The position numbers and the translations under genes were made by a program. From NCBI RefSeq assembly GCF_018882365.1, contig NZ_JACVOP010000001.1, forward strand, positions 124,001 through 188,000: a DNA stretch of 64,000 bases. The letters run 5' to 3'. Every line of letters starts with the position of its first letter. The stretch's first letter is position 1. The notes under the pieces are model-generated. The model was not told the DNA's origin, ran no database searches, and saw only the letters and a program-made list of their open reading frames with translations. Positions 12,921 through 20,969 of this stretch are shown here, in pieces. Origin of the DNA: Polynucleobacter sp. 71A-WALBACH. GTDB lineage: Bacteria > Pseudomonadota > Gammaproteobacteria > Burkholderiales > Burkholderiaceae.

Positions 12921-13298
12921 TCAGCTCAAATCTTTCAGGACCTGGGATTCAATTAACTGCCATTCTTGATCAGTAAAGAGGCGTGAACGAGTATGAAATG
13001 CTTTTCCAGTTGAGCCTTCAAGAGAAAATGTTCCACCATGCCCCTCGATTACATCCAGAATTAGTTGTGTATGTTTCCAATACTCATATTGGAGCTTGCC
13101 AATAAAAAATGGCACACCACCAACTTCACCCAATTTGATGTCATATGGACCAATGGTCAAGTCCGTTGGTAAATAGCAATTAGCTGCACTGTTATCGCAG
13201 CATCCCCCAGATTGATGAAACATGATTTCACTATGCTCAGCCTGTAGCTGAGCAATCAGGGCTAGCGCCTCATCTGTAGCTATAACGCGTTCAACCAT
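12921..13298 (-). CDS. DUF779 family protein
   Basis: A 125-residue cytosolic protein of the DUF779 family, commonly found beside aldehyde dehydrogenase genes. Visible features are MFHQSGGCCDNSAANCY, with three cysteines that could bind metal, and a conserved YEYWKHTQLILDVIEGHGGTFSLEG. I start at the ATG at 13298, with AGGAAAGGA upstream, rather than in the longer open frame. It follows the aldehyde dehydrogenase gene; a terminator hairpin lies between, so it is probably expressed by read-through or partial attenuation. Confidence 0.82.
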   Translation of the reverse strand: MVERVIATDEALALIAQLQAEHSEIMFHQSGGCCDNSAANCYLPTDLTIGPYDIKLGEVGGVPFFIGKLQYEYWKHTQLILDVIEGHGGTFSLEGSTGKAFHTRSRLFTDQEWQLIESQVLKDLS

Positions 13299-13328
13299 AT
13301 TTAATCCTTTCCTAACTCCAAGAATAAA

Positions 13329-13352
13329 AAAGGGCGGATTACTCCGCCCTTT
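13329..13352 (-). terminator. Hairpin between aldehyde dehydrogenase and DUF779 genes
   Basis: A perfect 10-bp stem AAAGGGCGGA / TCCGCCCTTT with a 4-base loop and a T run on the minus strand. It lies 22 bases after the aldehyde dehydrogenase stop and would reduce transcription into the DUF779 gene. Confidence 0.85.
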
Positions 13353-13374
13353 GATTAAATCACTAACTATCCAC

Positions 13375-14895
13375 TTAGAAGAATCCCAGCTTAGTTTCAC
13401 TGTAACTGACTAATAAGTTTTTGGTTTGCTGATAGTGGTCGAGCATTACTTTATGGGTTTCTCTTCCAATGCCAGACTCTTTATAGCCACCAAAGGCTGC
13501 ATGGGCAGGGTATGCATGGTAGCAATTAGTCCAGACACGGCCAGCTTTAATGGCGCGGCCCATGCGGTATGCCACGTTGCCATTACGGCTCCATACTCCA
13601 GCACCCAAACCATAGAGTGTGTCATTGGCAATTTCTAAAGCTTCAGCTTCATCTTTAAATGTCGTTACCGCTAAGACTGGTCCAAAAATTTCTTCTTGGA
13701 AGATGCGCATCTTATTGTGACCTTTAAATAAGGTGGGCTGAACATAGTAGCCGCCTTCAAGGTCTCCGCCCAAGTTCGCTTGTGCGCCACCGATTAACAC
13801 TTCTGCACCTTCTTGTTTCCCTAAATCTAAATATGACAAGATCTTAGTAAGCTGCTCTTTGGAGGCTTGCGCACCCATCATGCTGTCTGTATCAAGAGGA
13901 TTGGCATGTTGAATAGCCGCTACACGCTTGAGAACTTTTTCCATAAATTTCTCATAAATGCTTTCTTGGATAAGGGCTCTAGATGGGCAAGTACAAACTT
14001 CACCCTGATTAAAGGCAAATAGCACCAAACCTTCAATGGCCTTGTCTAAGAAGCCATCATCCTTATCCATTACATCCGCAAAGAAGATATTCGGAGATTT
14101 TCCGCCTAATTCGAGGGTGGCTGGAATTAAGTTGTTCGCAGCAGCTTGAGCAATGACTCGACCAGTAGAGGTGGATCCAGTAAAGGCAATCTTCGCAATA
14201 CGTTTGCTTGTGGCCAATGGCATCCCGGCTTCACGTCCATAGCCATTGACGATATTGAGTACTCCAGGTGGCAACAGATCGGCAATTAACTCCATTAATA
14301 CCAAGATGGAAACAGGGGTAGATTCTGCTGGTTTTAGTACTACGCAATTACCAGCCGCGATTGCGGGCGCTAATTTCCAAGCTGCCATCAAAATAGGGAA
14401 GTTCCAGGGAATAATTTGACCCACCACTCCCAAAGGCTCGTGATAGTGATAAGCCACAGAGGTCTCGTCGATTTGAGAGAGTGCCCCTTCTTGAGCGCGA
14501 ATACAGCCTGCAAAATAACGGAAATGATCAACTGTGAGGGGAATATCCGCATTGAGAGTTTCGCGAATAGCCTTTCCGTTATCTACAGTTTCAGCATAAG
14601 CAAGGAGCTCTAGGTTGGCTTCAATGCGATCAGCAATCTTTAATAAGACATTGGCTCGATCAGCAGCAGCTGTCTTACCCCAAGCATCAGCCGCTTTGTG
14701 AGCGGCGTCTAGCGCCAACTCGATATCTTCCGCGCTTGAACGCGCAGCTTTTGTATATACCTTGCCACTTATTGGGGTGATGACGTCAAAGTACTGGCCT
14801 TTCACCGGCGGAGTCCACTTGCCGCCAATAAAGTTGTCGTACTGAGATTTGTATTGAATTTTTGCGCCTGCAGCGCCGGGGGCTTCGTAGATCAA
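13375..14895 (-). CDS. NAD-dependent aldehyde dehydrogenase, ExaC/AcoD type
   Basis: Oxidises an aldehyde, probably acetaldehyde, to the acid with NAD+. The 506-residue protein has [21 protein letters not shown] (cofactor site), the glutamate motif [10 protein letters not shown] and the catalytic cysteine in [15 protein letters not shown]. The doublet CTC and the end [14 protein letters not shown] are typical of ExaC/AldB. The start is a TTG with AGGAGA six bases upstream; no ATG competes. It is divergent from a GAF-Fis regulator, as acoD and exaC often are from AcoR-like proteins, so induction by alcohol or aldehyde breakdown is likely. Confidence 0.93.
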   Translation of the reverse strand: MIYEAPGAAGAKIQYKSQYDNFIGGKWTPPVKGQYFDVITPISGKVYTKAARSSAEDIELALDAAHKAADAWGKTAAADRANVLLKIADRIEANLELLAYAETVDNGKAIRETLNADIPLTVDHFRYFAGCIRAQEGALSQIDETSVAYHYHEPLGVVGQIIPWNFPILMAAWKLAPAIAAGNCVVLKPAESTPVSILVLMELIADLLPPGVLNIVNGYGREAGMPLATSKRIAKIAFTGSTSTGRVIAQAAANNLIPATLELGGKSPNIFFADVMDKDDGFLDKAIEGLVLFAFNQGEVCTCPSRALIQESIYEKFMEKVLKRVAAIQHANPLDTDSMMGAQASKEQLTKILSYLDLGKQEGAEVLIGGAQANLGGDLEGGYYVQPTLFKGHNKMRIFQEEIFGPVLAVTTFKDEAEALEIANDTLYGLGAGVWSRNGNVAYRMGRAIKAGRVWTNCYHAYPAHAAFGGYKESGIGRETHKVMLDHYQQTKNLLVSYSETKLGFF

Positions 14896-15068
14896 GATTT
14901 TCTCCTATGAATGTGCTTATGAAATGCTATTTATTCCAATTAAGAAATAGCAATAGAGCGCAATTTCATCGAAGCAGAAAAATTACGCAATCAGATGCAG
15001 TGCAGCAATTTTTCAAATATTCAAAAAGAGCTATAAACAAGGGTATTTCCTGAGTGGCGAAATAAACA

Positions 15069-15089
15069 AGTGTTCATTTATGTGACACT
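15069..15089. promoter_or_regulatory. Dyad in the aldehyde dehydrogenase / regulator gap
   Basis: AGTGT-N11-ACACT is centred about 48 bases before the regulator ATG and 184 bases before the dehydrogenase start. It is a candidate binding site for the Fis-type HTH of the adjacent regulator. I found no convincing -24/-12 sigma54 promoter in this gap. Confidence 0.4.
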
Positions 15090-15126
15090 CTAGCGAGTAC
15101 TGACCTAACTCATTAGTGGACTCAAA

Positions 15127-16287
15127 ATGAAAGTTTCCAATCTCCGGGATATCAGAAGAAGCTGGCTTCTTCGCGGAGACGTGCCTGCCGGAAATCTCGA
15201 GTCACAATTAGGCTTAACGGTTTACCGTTCTTGGCAAAGGTGCTTGCACTCGGGGCTGGAGGCATTTCAAAAGCAGTTACCTGACAATATTTTAAGTGGC
15301 TCTATATTGCAATCTCGCATTGATCAACGACGTGATCTCATTGCTTTAGCGAAACCCACCATGAATTATTTGCATGGATTAATGTCTGGCAGTGGCGGGG
15401 TTATTATTTTGTCTGACCACCAAGGAGTTATTGTCCATTCTGTGGGAGATGCTCAATTTGTTTCTAAAGCTGATCGAGTATTACTTAAGACGGGCGCTTC
15501 ATGGCAAGAAAAGCATCGCGGGACCAATGCAATTGGCACTGCTTTAGTTGAACGAACTGCAGTTTCAATTAATGGACCTGAACATTTTTTAGAAAACAAT
15601 GGGTTTTTAAGCTGTACAGCTGCACCAATCTTTGCGCCAGATGGAAGCATTAGTGGTGTTTTAGATATCTCAACGGACAAAAACGCTTATCACCCCCACA
15701 CCATTGGACTCGTCAAAGCAACTGTTCACTCCCTAGAAAAACAATTGTTTTGCTCTATTGAGTCCCAATACACTCTTGTCCTAAAAGTGCATAGTAGTCC
15801 TGAGGGACTTGGGTCAATGGGAGAGGGTCTCATGGGACTCGATGAAAATGGCACTGTACTTGGAGTAGATCGTGCCGCGCTTTCGCTAATGGAAATCAAT
15901 GCCTTGGATATTGGAGCTGTAAAGATTCAACAACTTTTAGATATTTCATTGGATCGAATATTGGATTACGCCAAAAAAGACCAAAGTAAGATATATGAAT
16001 TAAGAACCCATTTTTCTAAATCTTTATTTTTTAAATTTGCTTTGAACTCATCATATGCCCGCTCTCACCAAACGAAGAACTTCGATATTGCCGTCGACTT
16101 ATCTGAGGAACAAGCTAATGTGAGCCACATTGAAGAATTTGAATCGGGAGCGTTAAAACAGCTTTCTAGAATTGCTATTCAGAAAACCCTAGAGAAGACA
16201 AATGGCAACATCTCTCTTGCAGCCAAGCTTTTAAGTATTAGTAGGAATACCTTATATCGCTATCTTAAAAGCGAGCCCAAAAGATAG
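15127..16287 (+). CDS. GAF-domain / Fis-type HTH regulator lacking an AAA+ domain
   Basis: A 386-residue regulator like AcoR at both ends. Residues about 1-215 hold the AcoR-type N-terminus (LTVYRSWQRCLHSGL) and a GAF domain with the pattern WQEKHRGTNAIGTAL and CTAAPIFAPDGSISGVLDIS. A weaker PAS-like stretch follows (GEGLMGLDENGTVLGVDRAALSLM). The C-terminus is a Fis HTH (TNGNISLAAKLLSISRNTLYRYL). The central sigma54-activating ATPase, with its GAFTGA loop and Walker motifs, is absent, and full AcoR proteins are about 650 residues. It therefore cannot act as a normal sigma54 activator. It probably controls the divergent aldehyde dehydrogenase. Confidence 0.82.
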   Translation: MKVSNLRDIRRSWLLRGDVPAGNLESQLGLTVYRSWQRCLHSGLEAFQKQLPDNILSGSILQSRIDQRRDLIALAKPTMNYLHGLMSGSGGVIILSDHQGVIVHSVGDAQFVSKADRVLLKTGASWQEKHRGTNAIGTALVERTAVSINGPEHFLENNGFLSCTAAPIFAPDGSISGVLDISTDKNAYHPHTIGLVKATVHSLEKQLFCSIESQYTLVLKVHSSPEGLGSMGEGLMGLDENGTVLGVDRAALSLMEINALDIGAVKIQQLLDISLDRILDYAKKDQSKIYELRTHFSKSLFFKFALNSSYARSHQTKNFDIAVDLSEEQANVSHIEEFESGALKQLSRIAIQKTLEKTNGNISLAAKLLSISRNTLYRYLKSEPKR

Positions 16288-16356
16288 GCGATACCTAGAA
16301 AATGTCTTTTAATGGGAGCATAAGTAAATACGTCTCCAAGTAAGAGCAGGGCAATG

Positions 16357-16432
16357 CGGCTCTTAGCTCAGTTGGTAGAGCAGAAGACTCTTAATCTTTT
16401 GGTCGCGTGTTCGAGTCACGCAGGGCCCACCA
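16357..16432 (+). tRNA. tRNA-Lys (anticodon CUU)
   Basis: A 76-base cloverleaf with D stem GCTC/GAGC, anticodon stem GAAGA/TCTTT around the loop CTCTTAA (anticodon CTT, lysine AAG), T stem GCGTG/CACGC, and an encoded CCA. The acceptor stem is CGGCTCT / AGGGCCC. Pairs 2-7 form, but position 1 is C opposite C72, where G1-C72 would be expected. It is the only tRNA gene in the window, and the integrase at 18.2 kb is not adjacent to it. Confidence 0.93.
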
Positions 16433-16462
16433 AGAATCATTAAATTAAGTATTGGTATCAAT

Positions 16463-16771
16463 ATGCGTTTTCATAATCTCTATTTGTCTCCCTTGATCAT
16501 GATTCTTGCCTCCTGTGCAACTCAGTCGGGCGTATGGATCAAGAGCGGTGTTGCGCCACTGCAATTTAATCAGGATAACTACGCTTGTCTTCAGGAGTCG
16601 CAGCAACCCTATGGGTACAGTCAAGGCGGTTATGGTTGGGGCAATGGATGGGGTCCTGGATGGGGAGGATATAACGGCTACTCTGGCGTTCAAACAAATC
16701 AAGAGCTTTATTCAGCGTGCATGAAGGCGCGTGGATATAGTTGGCAGCCGGATAAAGTACCGGGTCAATAA
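16463..16771 (+). CDS. Small Gly/Tyr/Trp-rich lipoprotein
   Basis: A 102-residue protein with a lipoprotein signal: MRFHNLYLSPLIMILASC, lipobox LASC, modified cysteine at residue 18. The mature part has NYACLQES, a glycine-tyrosine-tryptophan-rich stretch (about residues 51-76) and ELYSACMKARGYSW. The last motif, with its cysteine and 'C.mK.RGY' pattern, is common in small outer-membrane lipoproteins of betaproteobacteria. Function unknown. It stands alone between tRNA-Lys and the riboswitch. The stretch 16772-16949 that follows shows no gene. Confidence 0.72.
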   Translation: MRFHNLYLSPLIMILASCATQSGVWIKSGVAPLQFNQDNYACLQESQQPYGYSQGGYGWGNGWGPGWGGYNGYSGVQTNQELYSACMKARGYSWQPDKVPGQ

Positions 16772-16949
16772 AGCTTCTATTTCGTTGGCGAAGGGATTGC
16801 TCTGCCATAGTCCCTTATGGGTCGAATTACGCCATCTTGGCTTGGTTGGGATGAAGGCCTGCTCACCATCTCGTAAACGCCATAACCAGATACTCAAATA
16901 AAGAGCTGCAGTACATTCTTTAGTGGTTGGGCTTAGAGTTTAACGATAT

Positions 16950-17155
16950 ACTCTGCTTAAGCAGGAGAGTGAGGTTTTATCTCCACCGAAGGCGCAAACT
17001 CCCATGAACGCTCAGGTATCCGATAGGAAGGTACTGCTTATCCTAAATAGCCGTCTGGAGAGTCACCATCTTTATGGTGCACCGAAGGAGCAAGCACTCA
17101 GCCACGCTGCAGTGTGAATCTCTCAGGTATCAGGGACAGGGGGAGCGGCAGCCAT
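16950..17155 (+). promoter_or_regulatory. Tandem glycine riboswitch (two aptamers)
   Basis: Two consecutive copies of the gcvT-motif core are visible. Aptamer 1 has GGAGAG (16964-16969), CACCGAAGGCGCAAAC and GCTCAGGTA, closed by a perfect 7-bp P1 (TAAGCAG 16958-16964 / CTGCTTA 17034-17040). Aptamer 2 has CTGGAGAG, CACCGAAGGAGCAAGC and CTCTCAGGTATCAGGGAC, with P1 GCCG 17050-17053 / CGGC 17146-17149. This is the standard tandem glycine sensor, which normally precedes gcv genes or amino-acid symporters. Here the next genes are a short broken-looking ORF and panD. No strong terminator is seen after it; a weak hairpin with an AT tail sits at 17186-17212. Confidence 0.92.
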
Positions 17156-17183
17156 ATTGCTATGGCACTTTAGGAGAACTCGC

Positions 17184-17204
17184 ATGCATAGCCTTCCTGG
17201 CTAA
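17184..17204 (+). other. Mini-ORF after the glycine riboswitch
   Basis: ATG followed by five codons (MHSLPG) and TAA, with TAGGAG seven bases upstream. It could be a leader peptide or the remains of the start of a lost gene. It overlaps a short hairpin (TAGCC / GGCTA). Confidence 0.3.
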
Positions 17205-17259
17205 TTTATTTCTGAACTTTTGTTATTTAAATTTTCATTTATTAAATTAGGAATTCATC

Positions 17260-17448
17260 ATGACTAACAAATTCGTTGAAGAAGCCCCATTCCACCCTGG
17301 ATATGAGGATGCCGCTTATCAACATGAGGTTTCACCAATGTTGGCAGAATTAGAGAGCTTTAGAAAAATCAATGCTCGCTACCTTAGATTTTCAGAGGTA
17401 ATAGTACATTTCTGCAAGTCTTCAAAAATAAGCCCATCTACCCCATAG
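17260..17448 (+). pseudogene. Short ORF under the riboswitch, apparently frame-shifted
   Basis: A 62-residue reading frame, MTNKFVEEAPFHPGYEDAAYQ and onward, with TTAGGA eight bases before the ATG. I do not recognise it. Its last 16 residues ([16 protein letters not shown]) look unlike the acidic helical part before them. Meanwhile the panD frame is open from 17388 and reads [20 protein letters not shown] right up to PanD. A one-base shift near 17390-17410 would join the two into a small helical protein that would then run into PanD. So this may be a broken gene, or a real short protein with a chance open frame behind it. Confidence 0.4.
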
Positions 17449-17507
17449 ATGATGCGATAGCCCAGCTAGGAATAGCCGTGGCTTTACTTTTAAAATTGGA
17501 AAATCAA

Positions 17508-17867
17508 GTGAATCGAATTATGCTTTTAGCAAAATTGCATCGTGTAAAAGTTACTGAGGCTGACTTGCACTATGAAGGCTCATGTGGGATTGATGAGGAC
17601 TTGTTAGATGCGGCAGATATGCGGGAGTTTGAAAAAATTGAGCTATATAACATTAATAATGGCGAGCGCTTTTCAACATACATTATTAAAGCGGCTCGTG
17701 GATCTGGAGTGATCTCTCTTAACGGAGCGGCCGCAAGAAGAGCGCATGTTGGGGATCATTTAATCATCTGTACCTATGGTCAGGTTAGTGAAGTTGATCT
17801 GGAAAGCCATACCCCTAAAATTATCTTAGTTGGAGAAGGTAATAACATCAAAGAAATTAAAAAATAG
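17508..17867 (+). CDS. panD: Aspartate 1-decarboxylase
   Basis: Makes beta-alanine from aspartate for pantothenate and CoA synthesis, using a pyruvoyl group formed by self-cleavage at Gly24-Ser25. The sequence has this site in [10 protein letters not shown], the family start [18 protein letters not shown], and [20 protein letters not shown] start at the GTG at 17508, which gives the usual N-terminus and a 119-residue protein (E. coli 126), with GGAA upstream. The frame is open upstream to 17388. A glycine riboswitch lies 350 bases upstream, an unexpected controller for this enzyme. Confidence 0.92.
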   Translation: MNRIMLLAKLHRVKVTEADLHYEGSCGIDEDLLDAADMREFEKIELYNINNGERFSTYIIKAARGSGVISLNGAAARRAHVGDHLIICTYGQVSEVDLESHTPKIILVGEGNNIKEIKK

Positions 17868-18074
17868 TCTCTGAGTGACCGCAAATCCGTTGCTATCCAT
17901 CGATGTTGATATGTTTTTCAGTCTTTCTCTGCCCAATTTGGATCTTAGGCCTTTCCGAATGCAGCCTCTATGGACTATCTATAGACAAGAAGCTTAACAA
18001 GCAGTTTCTACAACTACTGTGATGGCGACTTATACGGTTGGTTTGTAAAGTTGGTAACTCAGCCCTCGATAAGA

Positions 18075-18100
18075 GGCCCGCTTTTGAGCAGGTCTTTTTT
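18075..18100 (+). terminator. Possible terminator downstream of panD
   Basis: Stem GGCCCGCT / AGCAGGTC with one mismatch and a TTTG loop, followed by six T. It lies about 210 bases after panD. The rest of 17868-18218 shows no gene. Around 18121-18150 a sequence like the dispersed repeat (TTGGGTCGGATTGAG) appears in diverged form. Confidence 0.55.
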
Positions 18101-18218
18101 GTTAAGTGCGAGGGGCTGCTTTGGGTCGGATTGAGCCTATCGCCCAAAGTCCATCTGACTGTCTGCTTATGTGAGAGGGGTAGACTGCGGCGATGGCATT
18201 AACGCAGCCTCCCCAATT

Positions 18219-18842
18219 TCAAACCTCAGTTTGTTCTGCCATCTCTAAAGCATCATCTACTTCAATGCCTAGGTAACGAACTGTACTTTCCAGCTTGGTA
18301 TGACCCAGCAGCAGCTGAATTGCTCGTAGGTTTTTAGTCCGGCGATAGATTAAAGAAACCTTAGTGCGGCGCATGGTGTGCGTTCCATAGTTTGCTGATT
18401 CCAAGCCAATAGAGCTAACCCAACTATGCACAATCCTAGCGTACTGCCTAGTCGATAAATGTGGGGATTCTTTAATCCGACTGGGGAATAGATAATCCTC
18501 CAGGTGCAAACCATCCGCCTGAATCCATTGCTCAACTGCAGTCCTTGTTAATTCAGTAATTTCAAACTGAACTGGTCGATGGGTCTTTTGTTGCAATATG
18601 TTGGCTCTAGATGAAACATGGTCTCCAGTCGCGATATCTCGAACTTTTAACTTAACTAGGTCACAAGCTCTTAATTTGCTGTCGATAGCCAAATTAAATA
18701 AAGCTAAATCCCGCTTGTTGCCATTTAGTTGAAGTCGGACCCGAATGGCCCAAATATCTTTTAACTTAAGTGGTGCTTTCTGCCCTGTCAGTTTGCCTTT
18801 GTTCCAGGGTTCTTTATGCGTAGTTGCAATAAGCTGTTCCAT
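18219..18842 (-). CDS. Tyrosine recombinase (phage-type integrase)
   Basis: A 207-residue protein with the catalytic domain of tyrosine recombinases: first arginine in SKLRACDLVKLKVRD, the H-x-x-R box in THTMRRTKVSLIY, the late histidine in LLLGHTKLES and the tyrosine nucleophile in VRYLGIEVDD. It has little N-terminal DNA-binding domain, so it is shorter than most integrases (300-400) but looks catalytically complete. It stands alone, next to the arsenic cluster, and may be what brought that block in. A ribosome site (AAGGAGAATGTC) precedes the ATG. The following gap (18843-19019) has no gene. Confidence 0.85.
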   Translation of the reverse strand: MEQLIATTHKEPWNKGKLTGQKAPLKLKDIWAIRVRLQLNGNKRDLALFNLAIDSKLRACDLVKLKVRDIATGDHVSSRANILQQKTHRPVQFEITELTRTAVEQWIQADGLHLEDYLFPSRIKESPHLSTRQYARIVHSWVSSIGLESANYGTHTMRRTKVSLIYRRTKNLRAIQLLLGHTKLESTVRYLGIEVDDALEMAEQTEV

Positions 18843-19019
18843 GACATTCTCCTTATGTGAAAGGGAATATCACTTTGCGCTGAATTAATGGCATCAGCAA
18901 GGACTCTAGAAATCTCAAAAGCAGCCATTCAAGCTAGTTAGCTACTGGAGGCAAATATCGACCCAAAGGAGCCCTTGAGGTCTGACCCGACCTCATGGCT
19001 AATCCACCAAACAATAACC

Positions 19020-19679
19020 CTACATTCCAAAATTTGGTTTTTTTGCCGAACGACAGAACAGCGCCATAAAAATTACTACAGCGGCAATTTCAGCTATCAG
19101 AAATGGGCCAATATCCTTTGGTGAAATCCCTACAAAAGTATTTGTAAAGCCCCTAGCAACTGCCACAGCAGGATTACTAAAGAAGGTGGAAGAGGTAAAC
19201 CAGTAGCCAGCAGTCACTGTTAGCGCAACCAGCATGGGAACTTTATCTTTAGCCACTTTATCCCCCAAGTGAATCACAGAGAGCAGAACCAGGGTAGAAA
19301 TTAATTCACTAACCCAAATTCCTGTACCCGTTCGCACCTTAACTGACTCTTGAAGAATGGGTGATCCGAACATAGTGTGGGTAAGCCAAATTCCAGCAAT
19401 AGCGCCACAAAATTGAACAAGCCAGTAACCAAAGAGCTTGTTCTTACTAATGTGCCCGAGCTTCCAAAACATAGCACTAACCACTGGATTAAAGTGCGCC
19501 CCTGAAATAGGTCCAAGTAGGGTAATTAATACATACAATCCTGCCCCAGTAGCAATGCTATTACCGAGTAGAGCTACAGCGTTATTGCCACTTGCCAATG
19601 ACTCGCCCATCATTCCTGAGCCCGTCACAATTGCCAACAATAAAGCTGTACCTACAAATTCACTTACATAACTTCTCAT
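19020..19679 (-). CDS. aqpS: Aquaporin-family channel of the arsenic cluster
   Basis: A 219-residue major intrinsic protein with six membrane segments and two pore motifs: HFNPVV after TM2 and FSNPAVAVAR after TM5. The arginine of the selectivity filter follows the second NPA. In Sinorhizobium, AqpS replaces the ArsB pump and lets arsenite made by ArsC leave the cell down its gradient. Here it overlaps arsC by 4 bases in the same transcript, which supports that role. Name given by context and family resemblance. Confidence 0.85.
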   Translation of the reverse strand: MRSYVSEFVGTALLLAIVTGSGMMGESLASGNNAVALLGNSIATGAGLYVLITLLGPISGAHFNPVVSAMFWKLGHISKNKLFGYWLVQFCGAIAGIWLTHTMFGSPILQESVKVRTGTGIWVSELISTLVLLSVIHLGDKVAKDKVPMLVALTVTAGYWFTSSTFFSNPAVAVARGFTNTFVGISPKDIGPFLIAEIAAVVIFMALFCRSAKKPNFGM

Positions 19680-20155
19680 GCTTTTGTGTGGATTTCTTTC
19701 AAGCTCATTGAATCTAATTTGTCCAAAGGCATGGCAGCAAGAATATCAATACGCTTCTTGAGGCCGTTCATTACATTTACAAAAGCCGCTTTCTTCTCCA
19801 GGTCTGTACCCTCTACCTGCGATGGGTCAGGAAAGCCCCAATGTGCTGTTGCTGGGTTTCCTGGCCATATTGGGCAAACTTCGCCAGCCGCATTGTCACA
19901 AACAGTGATGATGAAATCCATCTTAGGAGCACCAGCCTCTCCAAATACATCCCAGCTTTTAGACTTTAATTTCGCTGGGTCCAAACCCATCTCCAACGCT
20001 AGCTCTCTAGCAATTGGGTTAACAGATGTGCCTGGAGTAGAGCCAGCAGAAAAACCAACAAACTTACCACTTGGATGTGTAGATGCTAGTGCTTCACCCA
20101 AGATAGAGCGAGCAGAGTTATGAGTACACAAGAACAGGATGTTGTATTGCTTCAT
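19676..20155 (-). CDS. arsC: Arsenate reductase, thioredoxin/LMW-phosphatase type
   Basis: Reduces arsenate to arsenite. The 159-residue protein has the low-molecular-weight phosphatase fold with the P-loop CTHNSAR (Cys10-Arg16), SAGSTPG, and downstream cysteines in TVCDNAAGEVCPIWPG that fit the redox relay. FPDPSQVEGT carries the catalytic aspartate (DP). It overlaps arsR and aqpS by 4 bases each, so arsR-arsC-aqpS is one tightly coupled operon. Confidence 0.92.
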   Translation of the reverse strand: MKQYNILFLCTHNSARSILGEALASTHPSGKFVGFSAGSTPGTSVNPIARELALEMGLDPAKLKSKSWDVFGEAGAPKMDFIITVCDNAAGEVCPIWPGNPATAHWGFPDPSQVEGTDLEKKAAFVNVMNGLKKRIDILAAMPLDKLDSMSLKEIHTKA

Positions 20156-20481
20156 GGTGCTTTAACCTTTTTGGAAGATTTAATAGGTAAACAGGATTGA
20201 CCGCCACAACAGTTATCCAGCAAAAACTGGCTTAACTCTTGAACTAAATTGGCATTAGGGCGATAGATTAGGTTGCGACTTTGACGCTCTACCGAAATTA
20301 AATTGGCTTGATAGAGCTCTTTTAAATGAAAACTCAGCGTGGCATTGGGTATACCCAGCATCTCATGGATCTGAGACGGCGTTAAACCCTTATCCCCTTT
20401 TTGAACAATCAATCGAAACACGTTAAGGCGTGATTCCTGTCCTAAGGCGATAAATGCTTGTACGGCTTCTGTATTTTTCAT
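20152..20481 (-). CDS. arsR: Arsenic-responsive repressor ArsR
   Basis: A 109-residue winged-helix repressor that releases DNA on binding arsenite. HTH: LTPSQIHEMLGIPNATLSFHLKEL. A C-terminal cysteine group, NCCGGQSC, likely binds As(III), as in the C-terminal site of the Acidithiobacillus type. I start at the ATG at 20481 (MKNTEAVQAF); the longer open frame upstream covers the promoter. No ribosome site is seen. It is divergent from arsD, and a dyad directly upstream could be its operator. Confidence 0.9.
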   Translation of the reverse strand: MKNTEAVQAFIALGQESRLNVFRLIVQKGDKGLTPSQIHEMLGIPNATLSFHLKELYQANLISVERQSRNLIYRPNANLVQELSQFLLDNCCGGQSCLPIKSSKKVKAP

Positions 20482-20501
20482 ATTTCGATGATAATGGAAA
20501 T
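20482..20501. promoter_or_regulatory. Candidate ArsR operator
   Basis: ATTTC-N10-GAAAT directly abutting the arsR start codon, in the gap between divergent arsR and arsD. ArsR sites are imperfect AT-rich dyads, so this fits, but the match is short. Confidence 0.4.
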
Positions 20502-20593
20502 AATATGACAGTTTTATGACATGGATCAAATGATTGGCTAAACCTTTTTGCCACAATAAAGGCATAGACTAGCCACGTTAACAAGGAGTTCTT

Positions 20594-20953
20594 ATGAAGA
20601 CAATTCAAGTATTTGACCCAGCAATGTGCTGCAGCTCAGGTGTATGCGGCGTCGATGTAGACCAAGCATTAGTCACCTTTTCTGCTGATGTGGAATGGGC
20701 AAAACAAAATGGCGCCAAGATTGAGCGATTTAATCTTTCATCTGAACCAATGGCATTTGCTGACAACAAAACAGTGAGTTCATTTTTAGAACGCTCTGGC
20801 GCAGAAGCCCTGCCATTAATACTGGTCGATGGTGAAATGGCTCTAGCTGGTCGTTATCCCAATCGTACTGAATTAACTCGTTGGGCAGGCATTATTCAAA
20901 CTGCAGAAGCAAAGCCTGCCTCAAGCTGCTGCGCTGGAAGTAAGTGCTGTTAA
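20594..20953 (+). CDS. arsD: Arsenite metallochaperone ArsD
   Basis: Carries As(III) to the ATPase ArsA and raises its affinity. The 119-residue protein has the conserved MCCSSGVCG (Cys12, Cys13, Cys18) near the N-terminus, the FLERSGAEALPLILVDGE segment, and extra cysteine pairs at the C-terminus (SSCCAGSKCC). An AAGGAG lies ahead of the ATG. It starts the plus-strand transcript, 16 bases before arsA. Confidence 0.93.
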   Translation: MKTIQVFDPAMCCSSGVCGVDVDQALVTFSADVEWAKQNGAKIERFNLSSEPMAFADNKTVSSFLERSGAEALPLILVDGEMALAGRYPNRTELTRWAGIIQTAEAKPASSCCAGSKCC

Positions 20954-20969
20954 TTAAGGATTTTTTATA

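Noticed and set aside
14896-15126. Sigma54 promoter for the aldehyde dehydrogenase
   Set aside because: Expected if the regulator were a true AcoR, but no TGGCAC-N5-TTGC match was found on the minus strand of the gap.
16357-18842. tRNA-Lys as the attachment site of the integrase
   Set aside because: No duplicate of the tRNA 3' end was found near the integrase or the arsenic block, and panD with its riboswitch lies between.
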